Shown here: positions 15,287 through 25,709 of the stretch, piece after piece
Layout: the number at the start of each line of letters is the position of its first letter
How positions within the stretch are numbered: position 1 is the first letter of the stretch
Source of the DNA: Terrabacter sp040702505
GTDB lineage: Bacteria; Actinomycetota; Actinomycetes; Actinomycetales; Dermatophilaceae
Direction of reading: 5' to 3'
DNA: 64,000 nt
Assembly: GCF_040702505.1 (NCBI RefSeq)
Contig: NZ_JBFBLC010000004.1
Location: 310,001 to 374,000 of the forward strand
Position numbers and translations under genes: made by a program
Notes under the pieces: model-generated
Told to the model about the DNA's origin: nothing
Databases searched by the model: none
What the model saw: only the letters and a program-made list of their open reading frames with translations

Positions 15287-16100
15287 GTCGCTGACCCTGG
15301 CGGAGCGGATGCGCCCCTACCGCGTCCTGCTCGCCTCGCGCGCCCGCGCCCAGACGCGCTACCGCACCTCCTTCGTCACCGACGTGCTCGGCACGCTGGG
15401 TGCGGGTCTGGCCGAGCTGGCGGAGGTGTGGGTCATCTTCCACAACGTCAAGGTGCTCGGTGGCCTGGACTTCCCGGCTGCGCTGCTCGTCTTCGCGCTG
15501 TCCAACCTCGCCTTCGCCCTCGCCGACATGGTCGTCGGGCACCTCGACCAGCTGCCCAGCTACATCCGGGCCGGGCAGGTCGATGCGTTCTACGTGCGGC
15601 CGCTGCCGCTGCTGGCCCAGCTGGCCACGAGCGACCTGTCGCTGCGACGCGTGGGCCGGATGTCGGTGGCTGTCGTGGCGCTCGTCGTGGCGCTGAACAC
15701 GGCGCCGGTGTCGTGGTCGTGGTCGACCGTCCTGCTGCTCGTGGTCACCGTCATCAGTGGCACCGCGATCTTCGCGGCTCTCTTCACGGCGGCGGGCGGC
15801 CTGCAGTTCTTCCTCGTCGACGGCTCGGAGTTCACCAACGCGTTCACCTACGGCGGCTCCTACGCGGCGCAGCAGAGCCAGCAGGTGTTCCCGAACCTGC
15901 TGCGGATCTTCTGGATGTTCGTCGTGCCCACGGCGTTCGTCGCCTACCTGCCCACGGTCGCGATCCTCGACCTGCCGGGCGACCATCTCGCGCCGTCGTG
16001 GCTGGCGTGGTGCACGCCGGTGGCGGCCCTCTTCGCCTGGTGCCTCGCCGGCCTGTGCTGGCGGCTCGGCACCCGGCACTACCAAGGAGCAGGCGGATGA
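15279..16100 (+). CDS. ABC-2 family transporter permease, subunit 2
   Basis: The 273-residue protein begins with GTG at 15279 and has about six membrane helices. Characteristic segments are RYRTSFVTDVLGTLGAGLAE, QVDAFYVRPLPLL and EFTNAFTYGG, matching the second permease of this three-gene exporter class. Start and stop overlaps with both neighbours (8 nt before, ATGA after) show that the three genes are one translationally coupled operon. Substrate unknown. Confidence 0.85.
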   Translation: MGESLTLAERMRPYRVLLASRARAQTRYRTSFVTDVLGTLGAGLAELAEVWVIFHNVKVLGGLDFPAALLVFALSNLAFALADMVVGHLDQLPSYIRAGQVDAFYVRPLPLLAQLATSDLSLRRVGRMSVAVVALVVALNTAPVSWSWSTVLLLVVTVISGTAIFAALFTAAGGLQFFLVDGSEFTNAFTYGGSYAAQQSQQVFPNLLRIFWMFVVPTAFVAYLPTVAILDLPGDHLAPSWLAWCTPVAALFAWCLAGLCWRLGTRHYQGAGG

Positions 16101-17029
16101 GCATCATCGAGACGCACGACCTGGTGCGCGACTTCAAGCGGATCCGCGCCGTCGACCGAATGACCTTCTCGGTCGAGCCGGGGGAGGCGGTCGGCTACAT
16201 CGGCGCCAACGGGGCCGGCAAGTCGACGACGATCAAGATGCTGACCGGCATTCTCAAGCCGACCTCCGGCCACGTGCGCACCTGTGGTTTCGACCCGATG
16301 CGCCAGCGGGTCCATGTGGCCCGACGCGTCGGGGTCGTCTTCGGACAGCGCTCTCAGCTGTGGTGGGACCTGCCGTTGCGCGACTCCTTCGAGATCCTCG
16401 GGGCGATCCACCGGCTCGACGAGGCCGTCACCCGGGCGCGCACCGACCTGCTCGTCGACCAGCTCGAGATGGGCCCGCAGCTCGGCACCCCGGTGCGCTC
16501 GCTGTCGCTGGGCCAGCGCATGCGCGCCGAGATCGCGGCCGCCCTGCTGCACTCGCCCGAGCTGCTCATCCTCGACGAGCCGACCATCGGCCTCGACGTG
16601 CTCTCGAAGCAGCGGCTGCGCGAGTTCCTCGTCACCGAGCGGCGCGAACGTGGGACGACCCTGCTCCTCACGACGCACGACATGGGCGACATCGAGCGGC
16701 TCTGCGACCGCGTGCTCGTCGTGGACCACGGGCGCCTCGCGTTCGACGGCACGCTGGCGGGCCTGGCGGGGACGGTGGGGGCCCAGCGCGTGCTCGTCCT
16801 CGACCTCGCGGGGCCGACGCCCGGCCTGCTCGACGTGCCGGGCGCGAGCCTCTTGGAGAGCGAGTCGGGTGGGCTGCGCCAGCGCCTGGTGTTCGATGCC
16901 GAGACGACGACCGTCGCCGCCGTGCTCGCCCACGTCTCCGCCCGTCACCAGGTGCGCGACCTCACCATCGAGGAGCCCGACATCGAGGACGTCGTCCGCC
17001 GCATCTACGCAGCCTCCGGCCGCACCTGA
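16097..17029 (+). CDS. ABC transporter ATP-binding protein (NatA-like)
   Basis: The 310-residue ATPase has Walker A GANGAGKST near residue 41, a Q-loop VVFGQRSQLWWDL with the WWDLP stretch typical of this subfamily, a variant signature LSLGQRMRAE in place of LSGGQ, Walker B LLILDEPTIGLD and H-loop TTHDM. The C-terminal 80 residues form an extra regulatory domain. It serves the two permeases upstream. The LSLGQ change is normal for the group and does not signal inactivation. Confidence 0.9.
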   Translation: MSIIETHDLVRDFKRIRAVDRMTFSVEPGEAVGYIGANGAGKSTTIKMLTGILKPTSGHVRTCGFDPMRQRVHVARRVGVVFGQRSQLWWDLPLRDSFEILGAIHRLDEAVTRARTDLLVDQLEMGPQLGTPVRSLSLGQRMRAEIAAALLHSPELLILDEPTIGLDVLSKQRLREFLVTERRERGTTLLLTTHDMGDIERLCDRVLVVDHGRLAFDGTLAGLAGTVGAQRVLVLDLAGPTPGLLDVPGASLLESESGGLRQRLVFDAETTTVAAVLAHVSARHQVRDLTIEEPDIEDVVRRIYAASGRT

Positions 17030-17102
17030 CGGCGCCACCGTCGAGCCCCGTCGGGTGGACCGAGGCCGTATGCCGTCCCGTGCCTCGCTGCCTCCGTGAT
17101 GG

Positions 17103-18344
17103 TCAGCCCTCGGCCGAGGAGCGGGCGAGCAGGCGAGTCGTCGAGATGAGGACCGCCACGAGGACGATGCCGGCGAAGACGACGAGCACGGAGGGCGCCG
17201 AGAAGAAGGTGACCGCCACGCCTGCGGCCACGACGGGGACGGTGATGCCGGCGTAGGCGGCCAGGAACATCCCGGCGAGCGTCTCGCCTCGGTGCTCGGG
17301 CGACGAGACGGTCGCTGCGGTCGTGATCGCCACGTTGAAGACGAGACCGACACCGGCGCCGGCGATGACACCGGCGGCCGCGAAGACCGGGAGCGAGGTC
17401 GTCCACGCCCCGACGGCGACGAGGACGAGCCCCACCGACATGGCGGCCATCCCGGCCCGTAGCCGCTGCGGGACGTCGCGTGAGCCGAGCACCACCTGCG
17501 ACAGCGTGGAGGCGCCGATGACGCCGAAGACGATCGAGCCGGTCAGCAGCCGCGAGTGCAGGTGCAGCGTGCCGCCGACGAAGCTCGCCGTCAGTGAGGT
17601 GAAGACGCCGAGGACCGAGAAGGCAGCAGCCGCTGCCACTGCGGCGGCCGAGAAGTGCGGCCGGGCCTCCGGCTCCACGCTCACCCGCTGCGGACGGTAG
17701 GTCGGCCGGGAGGCGGGCCGCTCGACGGTCTCGGGGGCGAGCAGCAGGGCCCCGAAGGCGACGACGAGCAGGACGACCCACACGGCATACGGCACGGTGA
17801 GAGGGTGGGGCAGGAACTGCGTCAGGAGCCCGGCGACGAGGGGCCCGAGCGCCAGCCCGCCGGTGTTGACGGCGCCGGCCACGACGGAGGCGAACCGGCC
17901 GTCCGAGTCGGGGCGCCCCACCGCGTGCAGCTCGGCCAGGTGGGCCGTGGCGGTCGCCGTCACGGCCCCGATGCCGAGGCCGCAGAGGAAGCGCGCGACG
18001 AGCAGGCTGGCGGTGTCCTGGAGCAGGACGAACATGACGGCGCTGACGAGCTCGACGGCCGTGGCGGCGAGCAGCACCGGGCGACGGCCGAGGTAGTCGC
18101 TGACGTGGCCGGCGAGGTAGAGGCCCGCCATGACGCCGATGCCGTAGGCGGCGAAGATCAGCGTGATGACGAAGGTGGGGAAGCCGTCGCGCTGCTGGTA
18201 GAGCGGGTAGAGCGGCGTGGGCAGCGTCGTGAACGCCATCAGCACGGCGAACGCCCCGACGACGACCCAGAAGCCGCGGCGGTGGCGGCCGCGCGAGGCG
18301 GTGTCGTGGGCCGTTCGGGTGGCGGCTCGGCTCGGTGCGGTCAT
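17103..18344 (-). CDS. MFS transporter, probable drug or metabolite efflux
   Basis: From the ATG at 18344 the protein has 413 residues and twelve predicted helices, with the MFS loop motif AGHVSDYLGRRPVLLAAT (variant of GxLaDrxGRkxxl) between helices 2 and 3 and YGIGVMAGLYLAG before it. A longer in-frame start at 18404 would run into the LysR gene and is rejected. It is divergent from a LysR gene with about 70 bp between them, the usual layout for a regulator and its target exporter. Confidence 0.87.
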   Translation of the reverse strand: MTAPSRAATRTAHDTASRGRHRRGFWVVVGAFAVLMAFTTLPTPLYPLYQQRDGFPTFVITLIFAAYGIGVMAGLYLAGHVSDYLGRRPVLLAATAVELVSAVMFVLLQDTASLLVARFLCGLGIGAVTATATAHLAELHAVGRPDSDGRFASVVAGAVNTGGLALGPLVAGLLTQFLPHPLTVPYAVWVVLLVVAFGALLLAPETVERPASRPTYRPQRVSVEPEARPHFSAAAVAAAAAFSVLGVFTSLTASFVGGTLHLHSRLLTGSIVFGVIGASTLSQVVLGSRDVPQRLRAGMAAMSVGLVLVAVGAWTTSLPVFAAAGVIAGAGVGLVFNVAITTAATVSSPEHRGETLAGMFLAAYAGITVPVVAAGVAVTFFSAPSVLVVFAGIVLVAVLISTTRLLARSSAEG

Positions 18345-18367
18345 GTTCCCAGCGTGCGCCCGAAACA

Positions 18368-18381
18368 TTGACCATGTCCAA
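18368..18381. promoter_or_regulatory. possible LysR-type binding site
   Basis: TTGACCATGTCCAA in the MFS/LysR intergenic gap is an imperfect inverted repeat (10 of 14 symmetric positions) with the T-N11-A style spacing seen in LysR boxes. The assignment rests on location and weak symmetry only. Confidence 0.3.
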
Positions 18382-18415
18382 CGAGGACTGTCAGTCGCAT
18401 TCATCGATCCTGCTG

Positions 18416-19351
18416 ATGGATCATGGCGTGGTGGACACCCGACACCTCGAGTACTTCGTCGCCGTCGCCGAGGAGCTCAGCTTCACGCGGGCGGCCGAGC
18501 GGCTGCAGGCCGTGCAGTCGACCGTCTCCTCCGGCGTCGCCGTGCTCGAGCGCGAGGTGGGCACGGCCCTGTTCATCCGCTCCACCCGGCACGTGGCTCT
18601 GACCCGCGCCGGCAGCGAGCTGTTGCCGCAGGCGCGCACGGTGCTCGAGGTGGTCGACCGGATGCGCTCCGCCGGCGCCCGTGCCACCGGCCGGGTGACC
18701 GGGTCCCTGCGGGTCGGCCTGCTGACCAATCTCGAGTCGCTCGGGCTGCCGGCCGTCTTCGGCGCCTTCCACCGGCAGCACCCCGGCGTGGAGCTGTCGA
18801 TGCGCACCTCGCCCCGCGGCTCGACGGGACTCGTCGACGACGTGCGGCGCTCGCGGGTCGACGTCGCCTTCTGCGGGCTCGCGAGTGAGGAGCTCTCCGG
18901 CCTGCACTCGCGGGTCCTCAGGCGTCAGCCGTTCGTCGCCCTCCTGCCCCCGGGCCACCCACTGGTCGGCCAGGAGTCGCTGCGGCTGGCCGACCTGGTC
19001 GGCGACGACTTCGTGGACATGCCGGCCGGCTTCGGCAACCGCAAGATCCTGGACGACTGGCTGCGGGACTCGTCGCTGCGCCGTCGGGTGACGCTCGAGG
19101 TGCCGGACCTCTCGGCGGTGCCTGCCTACGTCGCAGCAGGCCTCGGCGTCGCCGTGGTGCCCGAGCAGACGGCCGCCTCGGTGCCGGCTGCCGGCACCCC
19201 GAGCGTCGGGGACGGGGCAGGCGCCGTCGTGGTGCCGCTCGCCGACCGGCTCGTCTGGGACCTGTCGGTCATCGCCCGCAGCGAGGGACGGTCCCCGGCG
19301 GTCGACGCGCTGCTGGCCCATCTGGCGCGCCACCTGCCGACGGCCGCCTGA
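18416..19351 (+). CDS. LysR family transcriptional regulator
   Basis: The protein (311 residues from ATG 18416) has a winged helix at its start: RHLEYFVAVAEELSFTRAAE, LQAVQSTVSSGVAVLEREVG and LFIRSTRHVALTRAG, followed by a periplasmic-binding-protein-like effector domain beginning GSLRVGLL. GTG 18431 (VDTRHLEYF) is an equally plausible start because family members usually begin just before RHLEYF. It probably controls the divergent MFS gene in response to a small molecule. The effector is unknown. Confidence 0.88.
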   Translation: MDHGVVDTRHLEYFVAVAEELSFTRAAERLQAVQSTVSSGVAVLEREVGTALFIRSTRHVALTRAGSELLPQARTVLEVVDRMRSAGARATGRVTGSLRVGLLTNLESLGLPAVFGAFHRQHPGVELSMRTSPRGSTGLVDDVRRSRVDVAFCGLASEELSGLHSRVLRRQPFVALLPPGHPLVGQESLRLADLVGDDFVDMPAGFGNRKILDDWLRDSSLRRRVTLEVPDLSAVPAYVAAGLGVAVVPEQTAASVPAAGTPSVGDGAGAVVVPLADRLVWDLSVIARSEGRSPAVDALLAHLARHLPTAA

Positions 19352-19371
19352 GAGCAGGGCGCGCCGCCGCG

Positions 19372-19878
19372 TCAGAGCGTGCGGAGCATCCGTGTGTTGC
19401 CGAGGGTGTTGGGCTTGACCCGCTCGAGGTCCAGGAACTCCGCCACGCCCTCGTCGTAGGACCGAAGCAGCTCGGCATAGACGTCGGTGGGCACGGCCTG
19501 GCCCTCGATGGCCTCGAAGCCGTGCCGCGTGAAGAAACGGGTCTCGAAGGTGAGGCAGAAGAGGCGTTGGACGCCGAGCTCGCGGGCGTCCTGGACCAGC
19601 TCCTCGAGGAGGCGGCCGCCGAGGCCCGTGCCGACCTGATCGGCGGCGACCGCGAGGGTGCGGATCTCGGCGAGGTCCTCCCACATCACGTGCAGGGCGC
19701 CGCAGCCGACGATCCGCCCGTCGAGCTCGGCGACCCGGAACTCCTGCAGGCTCTCGAAGTACGTCACGGCGTCCTTGCTGACGAGCACCCGGCGCTCGGC
19801 GAGGGGCGCGACGAGGGCCCGGATGCCGCGTACGTCTGCGGTGCGGGCGCGGCGGATGACGGGCGCCGACGTGCTCAC
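19372..19878 (-). CDS. argA: amino-acid N-acetyltransferase (N-acetylglutamate synthase, GNAT type)
   Basis: The 168-residue GNAT protein has the acetyl-CoA motif TLAVAADQVGTGLGGRLL and the family tail SYDEGVAEFLDLERVKPNTL ending NTRML. This matches the stand-alone ArgA of Mycobacterium (Rv2747), which acetylates glutamate or glutamine as the first step of arginine synthesis. Other recognisable segments are VGCGALHVMWEDLAEIRTL and FCLTFETRFFTRHGF. It starts at a GTG that overlaps the LCP stop codon (GTGA), so it is translated from the LCP message. Confidence 0.85.
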   Translation of the reverse strand: MSTSAPVIRRARTADVRGIRALVAPLAERRVLVSKDAVTYFESLQEFRVAELDGRIVGCGALHVMWEDLAEIRTLAVAADQVGTGLGGRLLEELVQDARELGVQRLFCLTFETRFFTRHGFEAIEGQAVPTDVYAELLRSYDEGVAEFLDLERVKPNTLGNTRMLRTL

Positions 19879-21140
19879 GAGAGGTTCCCGTCGCGGAACT
19901 GCGCGAAGAGCCGTCGGGCCTCGGCGCCCAGGACGACGATCGACTGCTGCCCGGCCCAGCCGAACGCACCCTTGGCCACGCCGCGCCCGACCTTGAGCGG
20001 GCTCAGCTGGTGCAGGCCGGCGGTGAAGGTGAGGATCTGCTCGGCCGAGAGGTTGCTCTTGCCGACCCGGCTGAAGCTCGTCAGCGCAGCCGGGATGGCG
20101 ATCGGCCCGGCGAGCTTGGCCTTGACGGCGGCGGCGAGGATGACCTCGCCCTGGTGGCGCGAGCGCCCGAAGTCCCCGTCGGGCAGCGTCTTGCGCTCGC
20201 GTGCGTAGGCCAGCGCCTGGGCGCCGCTCAGCGTCTGCGGGCCGGCCTTGATGACCATGTTCTTCGCGTGCGAGGCCACGACCGTCTTCGGGATGACGAT
20301 GGGGATGCCGCCCTGGTCGTCGACGATCTTCTTGAACCCGGTGAAGCCGAGCACGACGTAACCCTCGACCGGCAGCCCGGTCACGTCGCGGACGGTGCGC
20401 AGCTGCGCCTGCGGGCCGCCGAAGACCATGGCGGAGTTGATCTTGCCCTTGCCGCCGGTCGACAGCGGCACCCAGAGGTCGCGAGCCATCCCCATGACGC
20501 CGCCGCCACCGGCGCCGTCGGTGCCGATCACCTGCAGGACGTCGGCGCGAGTGCGCTCGAGAGGCTGTCCGGGGCGCGCGTCGGAGCCGATCGCGAGCAC
20601 CCACCGGGGTCCGGTGCCGAGGCTCGGCTTCGCCACGCCGAGCGAGGGCCACCAGCCGCCGACGACCTTCCACCTCGGCCCGACGGCGAGGGTCACGTCG
20701 TCGCCGGCCGTGACGACCGCGACCGGGGTGCCCATCCAGTCGCCCACCTTCGCGATCGCCTGTACCCCGCCGGTCGCGGGCTTGCGCGCCTGGAGCGCCT
20801 TCGCCGCCGTGGGAGAGGCCGTATGCGTGAGGTCGCCTCCCGCGTACACGGTGGACACGAGCGCGGCCAGCGGCGCCGGCGCCCCGCTCACCCGGACGCC
20901 GGAGGCCGCGGTTGTGGCGCCGCTCCCGGTCGGGTCGGAGGTGGAGCCCGTCGTCGAACCGGACCGGCCCGCGGGGGCCGAGGGCTCCGAGGTGCAGGCC
21001 GCGAGGGCGACGCTCACTGCCACGCCCACGGCCAGGGCGCGGCCTGCCGTGCCGGCGTGCGGCAGCCGTGGCAGTCGCACGCGTCCGGGCTGGGGGGTGG
21101 GCGCGTGCACGGGATCGACGGGGCGGCGCGGGGAGGTCAC
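19875..21140 (-). CDS. LCP (LytR-CpsA-Psr) family cell-wall glycopolymer ligase, lipoprotein-like
   Basis: From GTG 21140 the protein has 421 residues. An N-terminal basic region and hydrophobic segment end in LAAC, a lipobox-like site near residue 48. The LCP domain fills the second half: LAIGSDARPG and RTRADVLQVIG with the conserved Asp/Arg set, MARDLWVPL, KINSAMVFGG, GYVVLGFTGFKKIVDDQGG, ALAYARERKTLPDGDFGRSR. LCP proteins transfer polymers such as arabinogalactan or teichoic acid to peptidoglycan outside the membrane. About 200 residues between lipobox and LCP domain are not recognised. The start is uncertain. Confidence 0.85.
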   Translation of the reverse strand: MTSPRRPVDPVHAPTPQPGRVRLPRLPHAGTAGRALAVGVAVSVALAACTSEPSAPAGRSGSTTGSTSDPTGSGATTAASGVRVSGAPAPLAALVSTVYAGGDLTHTASPTAAKALQARKPATGGVQAIAKVGDWMGTPVAVVTAGDDVTLAVGPRWKVVGGWWPSLGVAKPSLGTGPRWVLAIGSDARPGQPLERTRADVLQVIGTDGAGGGGVMGMARDLWVPLSTGGKGKINSAMVFGGPQAQLRTVRDVTGLPVEGYVVLGFTGFKKIVDDQGGIPIVIPKTVVASHAKNMVIKAGPQTLSGAQALAYARERKTLPDGDFGRSRHQGEVILAAAVKAKLAGPIAIPAALTSFSRVGKSNLSAEQILTFTAGLHQLSPLKVGRGVAKGAFGWAGQQSIVVLGAEARRLFAQFRDGNLS

Positions 21141-21297
21141 CGGGACACGGTAGACGACGGGCACCGAGGCGGCAGGACCATCCCGCGCGCCCGTCCGCAC
21201 ACCTGGCTCAGCCACCCGGCATACGGCGTACAGCATCCCGATGCGACGCGCGGCCTTGCCAGGGGACACCGCAGTCGCCGCAAGCCTCCCCGGCACG

Positions 21298-21335
21298 CCG
21301 AAGGGGCCGGGGACGGTGGTCCCCGACCCCTTCGG
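21298..21335 (-). terminator. hairpin terminator of clpC
   Basis: A stem of 17 positions, CCGAAGGGGCCGGGGAC against GTCCCCGACCCCTTCGG (one mismatch), with a GGTG loop, lies 37 bp beyond the clpC stop codon. No long T-run follows, as is usual in this GC-rich genome. Confidence 0.75.
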
Positions 21336-21371
21336 TCGGTCAGTGAGGCGGTGACGGAAGGCTGCCTCGGG

Positions 21372-23984
<2,613 letters not shown>

Positions 23985-24016
23985 GTTCTTCTCCTGACTG
24001 ATCGAGAGACATCTCG

Positions 24017-24041
24017 ATGCTATCCGTGCCCGCTGTCAGCG
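24017..24041 (-). promoter_or_regulatory. clpC promoter with ClgR-type operator
   Basis: On the minus strand CGCTGACAGCG (24041-24031) fits the published ClgR consensus CGCYNANRGCG at every position and is palindromic in its arms. A candidate -10 TAGCAT lies at 24022-24017, 33 bp before the start codon. ClgR activates clp genes in corynebacteria, streptomycetes and mycobacteria; that it does so here is inference from the match. Confidence 0.7.
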
Positions 24042-24315
24042 AGCACACCCCGACCAACGTGGGCTGTCGCGTTCCTGTTCCCGATCCTGAGTCCGATCGA
24101 CTCAGGTTCTGCCCGTGTTCGCCGTGGGCGGACACGTGCGCCTGCGGCGCGTCGTCCTCTTTGTCGTGTGCGGGTTGCGTACCCGGCGTCTCCGGTGCCC
24201 ATGCGGGCGCGTCCCACAAGGGTGGACAAGGGCGGCGTGACGAGCGCTGCTGAAGCGGGTCGGGCGTGGGTCCTGAGGCGCTGTCACGCCCGGGGTCGTA
24301 TGCCGTGTGGCCGGC
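24042..24315. other. clpC upstream intergenic region
   Basis: The gap between the deaminase stop and the clpC promoter contains the HAIR-like inverted repeat at 24086-24106 and a GTATGCCG copy at 24298. Several short ORFs cross it in other frames but none has a ribosome-binding site or recognisable product. I see no gene. Confidence 0.6.
24086..24106. promoter_or_regulatory. HAIR-like inverted repeat (possible HspR site)
   Basis: CCTGAGT-N7-ACTCAGG is a perfect inverted repeat with the same arm length and 7-nt spacer as the HAIR element CTTGAGT-N7-ACTCAAG bound by the heat-shock repressor HspR; each arm differs by one symmetric base. It lies about 100-120 bp upstream of clpC. HspR binding is inferred. 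Confidence 0.45.
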
Positions 24316-24801
24316 TCAGGGGTGGCCGTGGGCGAAGCGGCGGTGGAGCTCGCGAACCTCGTCCTCGAGCTCGGGGGCCGGGCCGTCGACAAGCACTCCC
24401 GGCACGATCTCGCGGATCGGCAGTGGGGCGACCGGGCTCGGGGGGACGCCCCACGACGAGTGCCACGCGGTCAGCTGTGCCGAGCTCGCGGCATACGCGA
24501 TCCGGCCCAACCCCACCCACCCATGGGCGGCCGCGCACATGGGGCAGTGCTCGCCCGAGGTGTACACGGTGGCGGCCGCACGCTCGTCCGCCGTGAGGTT
24601 GGCGCCCGCCCAGCGGGCGATGGCGAACTCGGGGTGCTGCGTCGCCTCGAGCGCGACGACGTGGTTGTGGTCCTCGAAGAGCACCACCCCCTCACCCGAG
24701 ACGAGGACCGAGCCGAACGGCTCGTCACCGTGTTCCAGGGCCCGGCGCGCGAGCTCGACGGCGCGGCGCAGGTGCTCGAGGTCGGTGGCGTCGAGGCTCA
24801 T
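24316..24801 (-). CDS. nucleoside/nucleobase deaminase family protein
   Basis: The 161-residue protein has the cytidine/deoxycytidylate deaminase fold: an N-terminal helix-strand FGSVLVSGEGVVLFEDHN, the first zinc motif HPEFAIARWA and the second, TSGEHCPMCAAA. The zinc ligands His, Cys and Cys and the catalytic Glu are all present, but the usual HAE is HPE and the usual PCPMC is HCPMC, a variant seen in a subgroup of bacterial nucleoside deaminases. It overlaps the upstream methyltransferase gene by 4 nt (ATGA). Substrate unknown; tRNA editing by TadA is less likely because of these changes. Confidence 0.8.
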   Translation of the reverse strand: MSLDATDLEHLRRAVELARRALEHGDEPFGSVLVSGEGVVLFEDHNHVVALEATQHPEFAIARWAGANLTADERAAATVYTSGEHCPMCAAAHGWVGLGRIAYAASSAQLTAWHSSWGVPPSPVAPLPIREIVPGVLVDGPAPELEDEVRELHRRFAHGHP

Positions 24802-25550
24802 GCGACCCTCCCTGTGACGAGGGCGAAGGTGACGAAGGCGCCGCCGTCGGCCTCGAGCATGCCTTGGACCGGGGAGGATGCCTGGCCCTTGAGCTCCATG
24901 ACGGCACGCTCCCACAGCAGCCAGTTGGCGCACCCGTCCGGTTGGCTCCGCGCGGTGACCTTGGCGAAGGCGCGGCTGAACTCCCACTGGCTGCGCAGCC
25001 ACTCCGTCGTGTGCCAGGCGGCCGACTCCGCGCCCACGACGCGGTCGATGTGCTCGGGGATCTCGCCGAGCTCGCGCACCTCGGTGGTGAGGGCAGGCGT
25101 CGCGACGCCGAGCTGCCCACCGGGCCGCAGGAAGGTGGCGAGGTAGGGCGGGTAGTGGTCGCCCGTGCCGAAGTACTCCCACGCGTCGATGCTGACGATG
25201 GCGTCGAACGAGGCGCGGCCGAAGGGCAGGGCGTGGGCGTCGACGCGCATGGCGAGCACCCGGTCGTCGACCTCCTCCTTGCGGAAGACGGCGGCAGCCG
25301 CAGTGGGGTCGACCCACAGGTCCGCGGCGACGACGTGCACGCCGTACTCCTTGGCGAGGAACACCGAGGTGGCGCCGAGGCCGGAGCCGAGGTCGAGCAC
25401 GCGCATGCCGGGGCGCAGGTCGAGGTCGGCGGCGAGGTCCTCGAGCAGCCACAGCGGGTGCGGCCCCATGTCGAGGTCGACGAGCCACCGCGCGTCGTAC
25501 TTCGACGACTTCGGGTAGCCGTCGCGGGCCAGGTGGTCGAGCGCAGGCAT
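24798..25550 (-). CDS. SAM-dependent methyltransferase
   Basis: The 250-residue protein has the class I methyltransferase core: motif I RVLDLGSGLGATSVFLA near residue 51, VVAADLWVDP, the motif II-like ALPFGRASFDAIVSIDAWEYFG and LRPGGQLGVATP. The N terminus YPKSSKYDARWLVDLDMG and the long tail without extra domains do not identify a substrate. It forms a two-gene operon with the deaminase. CAGGAT lies 12 nt before the ATG (leaderless layout). Confidence 0.82.
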   Translation of the reverse strand: MPALDHLARDGYPKSSKYDARWLVDLDMGPHPLWLLEDLAADLDLRPGMRVLDLGSGLGATSVFLAKEYGVHVVAADLWVDPTAAAAVFRKEEVDDRVLAMRVDAHALPFGRASFDAIVSIDAWEYFGTGDHYPPYLATFLRPGGQLGVATPALTTEVRELGEIPEHIDRVVGAESAAWHTTEWLRSQWEFSRAFAKVTARSQPDGCANWLLWERAVMELKGQASSPVQGMLEADGGAFVTFALVTGRVA

Positions 25551-25607
25551 GTCTCGATCCTGCGGGACGCGCAGGCGTGCCGTCGACCCGTCCCACGTGT
25601 CGGGAGG

Positions 25608-25699
25608 GCCACTCGTGGCCTCTCGACCGCTCGGCAGGGGCCGTTCGTGCCCTCTCGACCGCTCGGCAGGGGCCGTTCGTGGCCTCTCGACGGTTGAGG
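25608..25699. repeat. 32-bp tandem repeat, GTGGCCTCTCGAC family
   Basis: CGTGGCCTCTCGAC recurs at 25614, 25646 (one change) and 25678, exactly 32 bp apart, with CGCTCGGCAGGGGCCGTT filling the units. The same core in reverse complement, GTCGAGAGGCCAC, appears at 47.2 kb. The block ends 11 bp from the stop codon of the next gene. Confidence 0.75.
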
Positions 25700-25709
25700 A
25701 GCGGGTGGG

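Noticed and set aside
24042..24315. Small ORFs between the deaminase and clpC genes
   Set aside because: They lack ribosome-binding sites and have random-looking Arg/Pro/Ala-rich translations typical of shadow frames.
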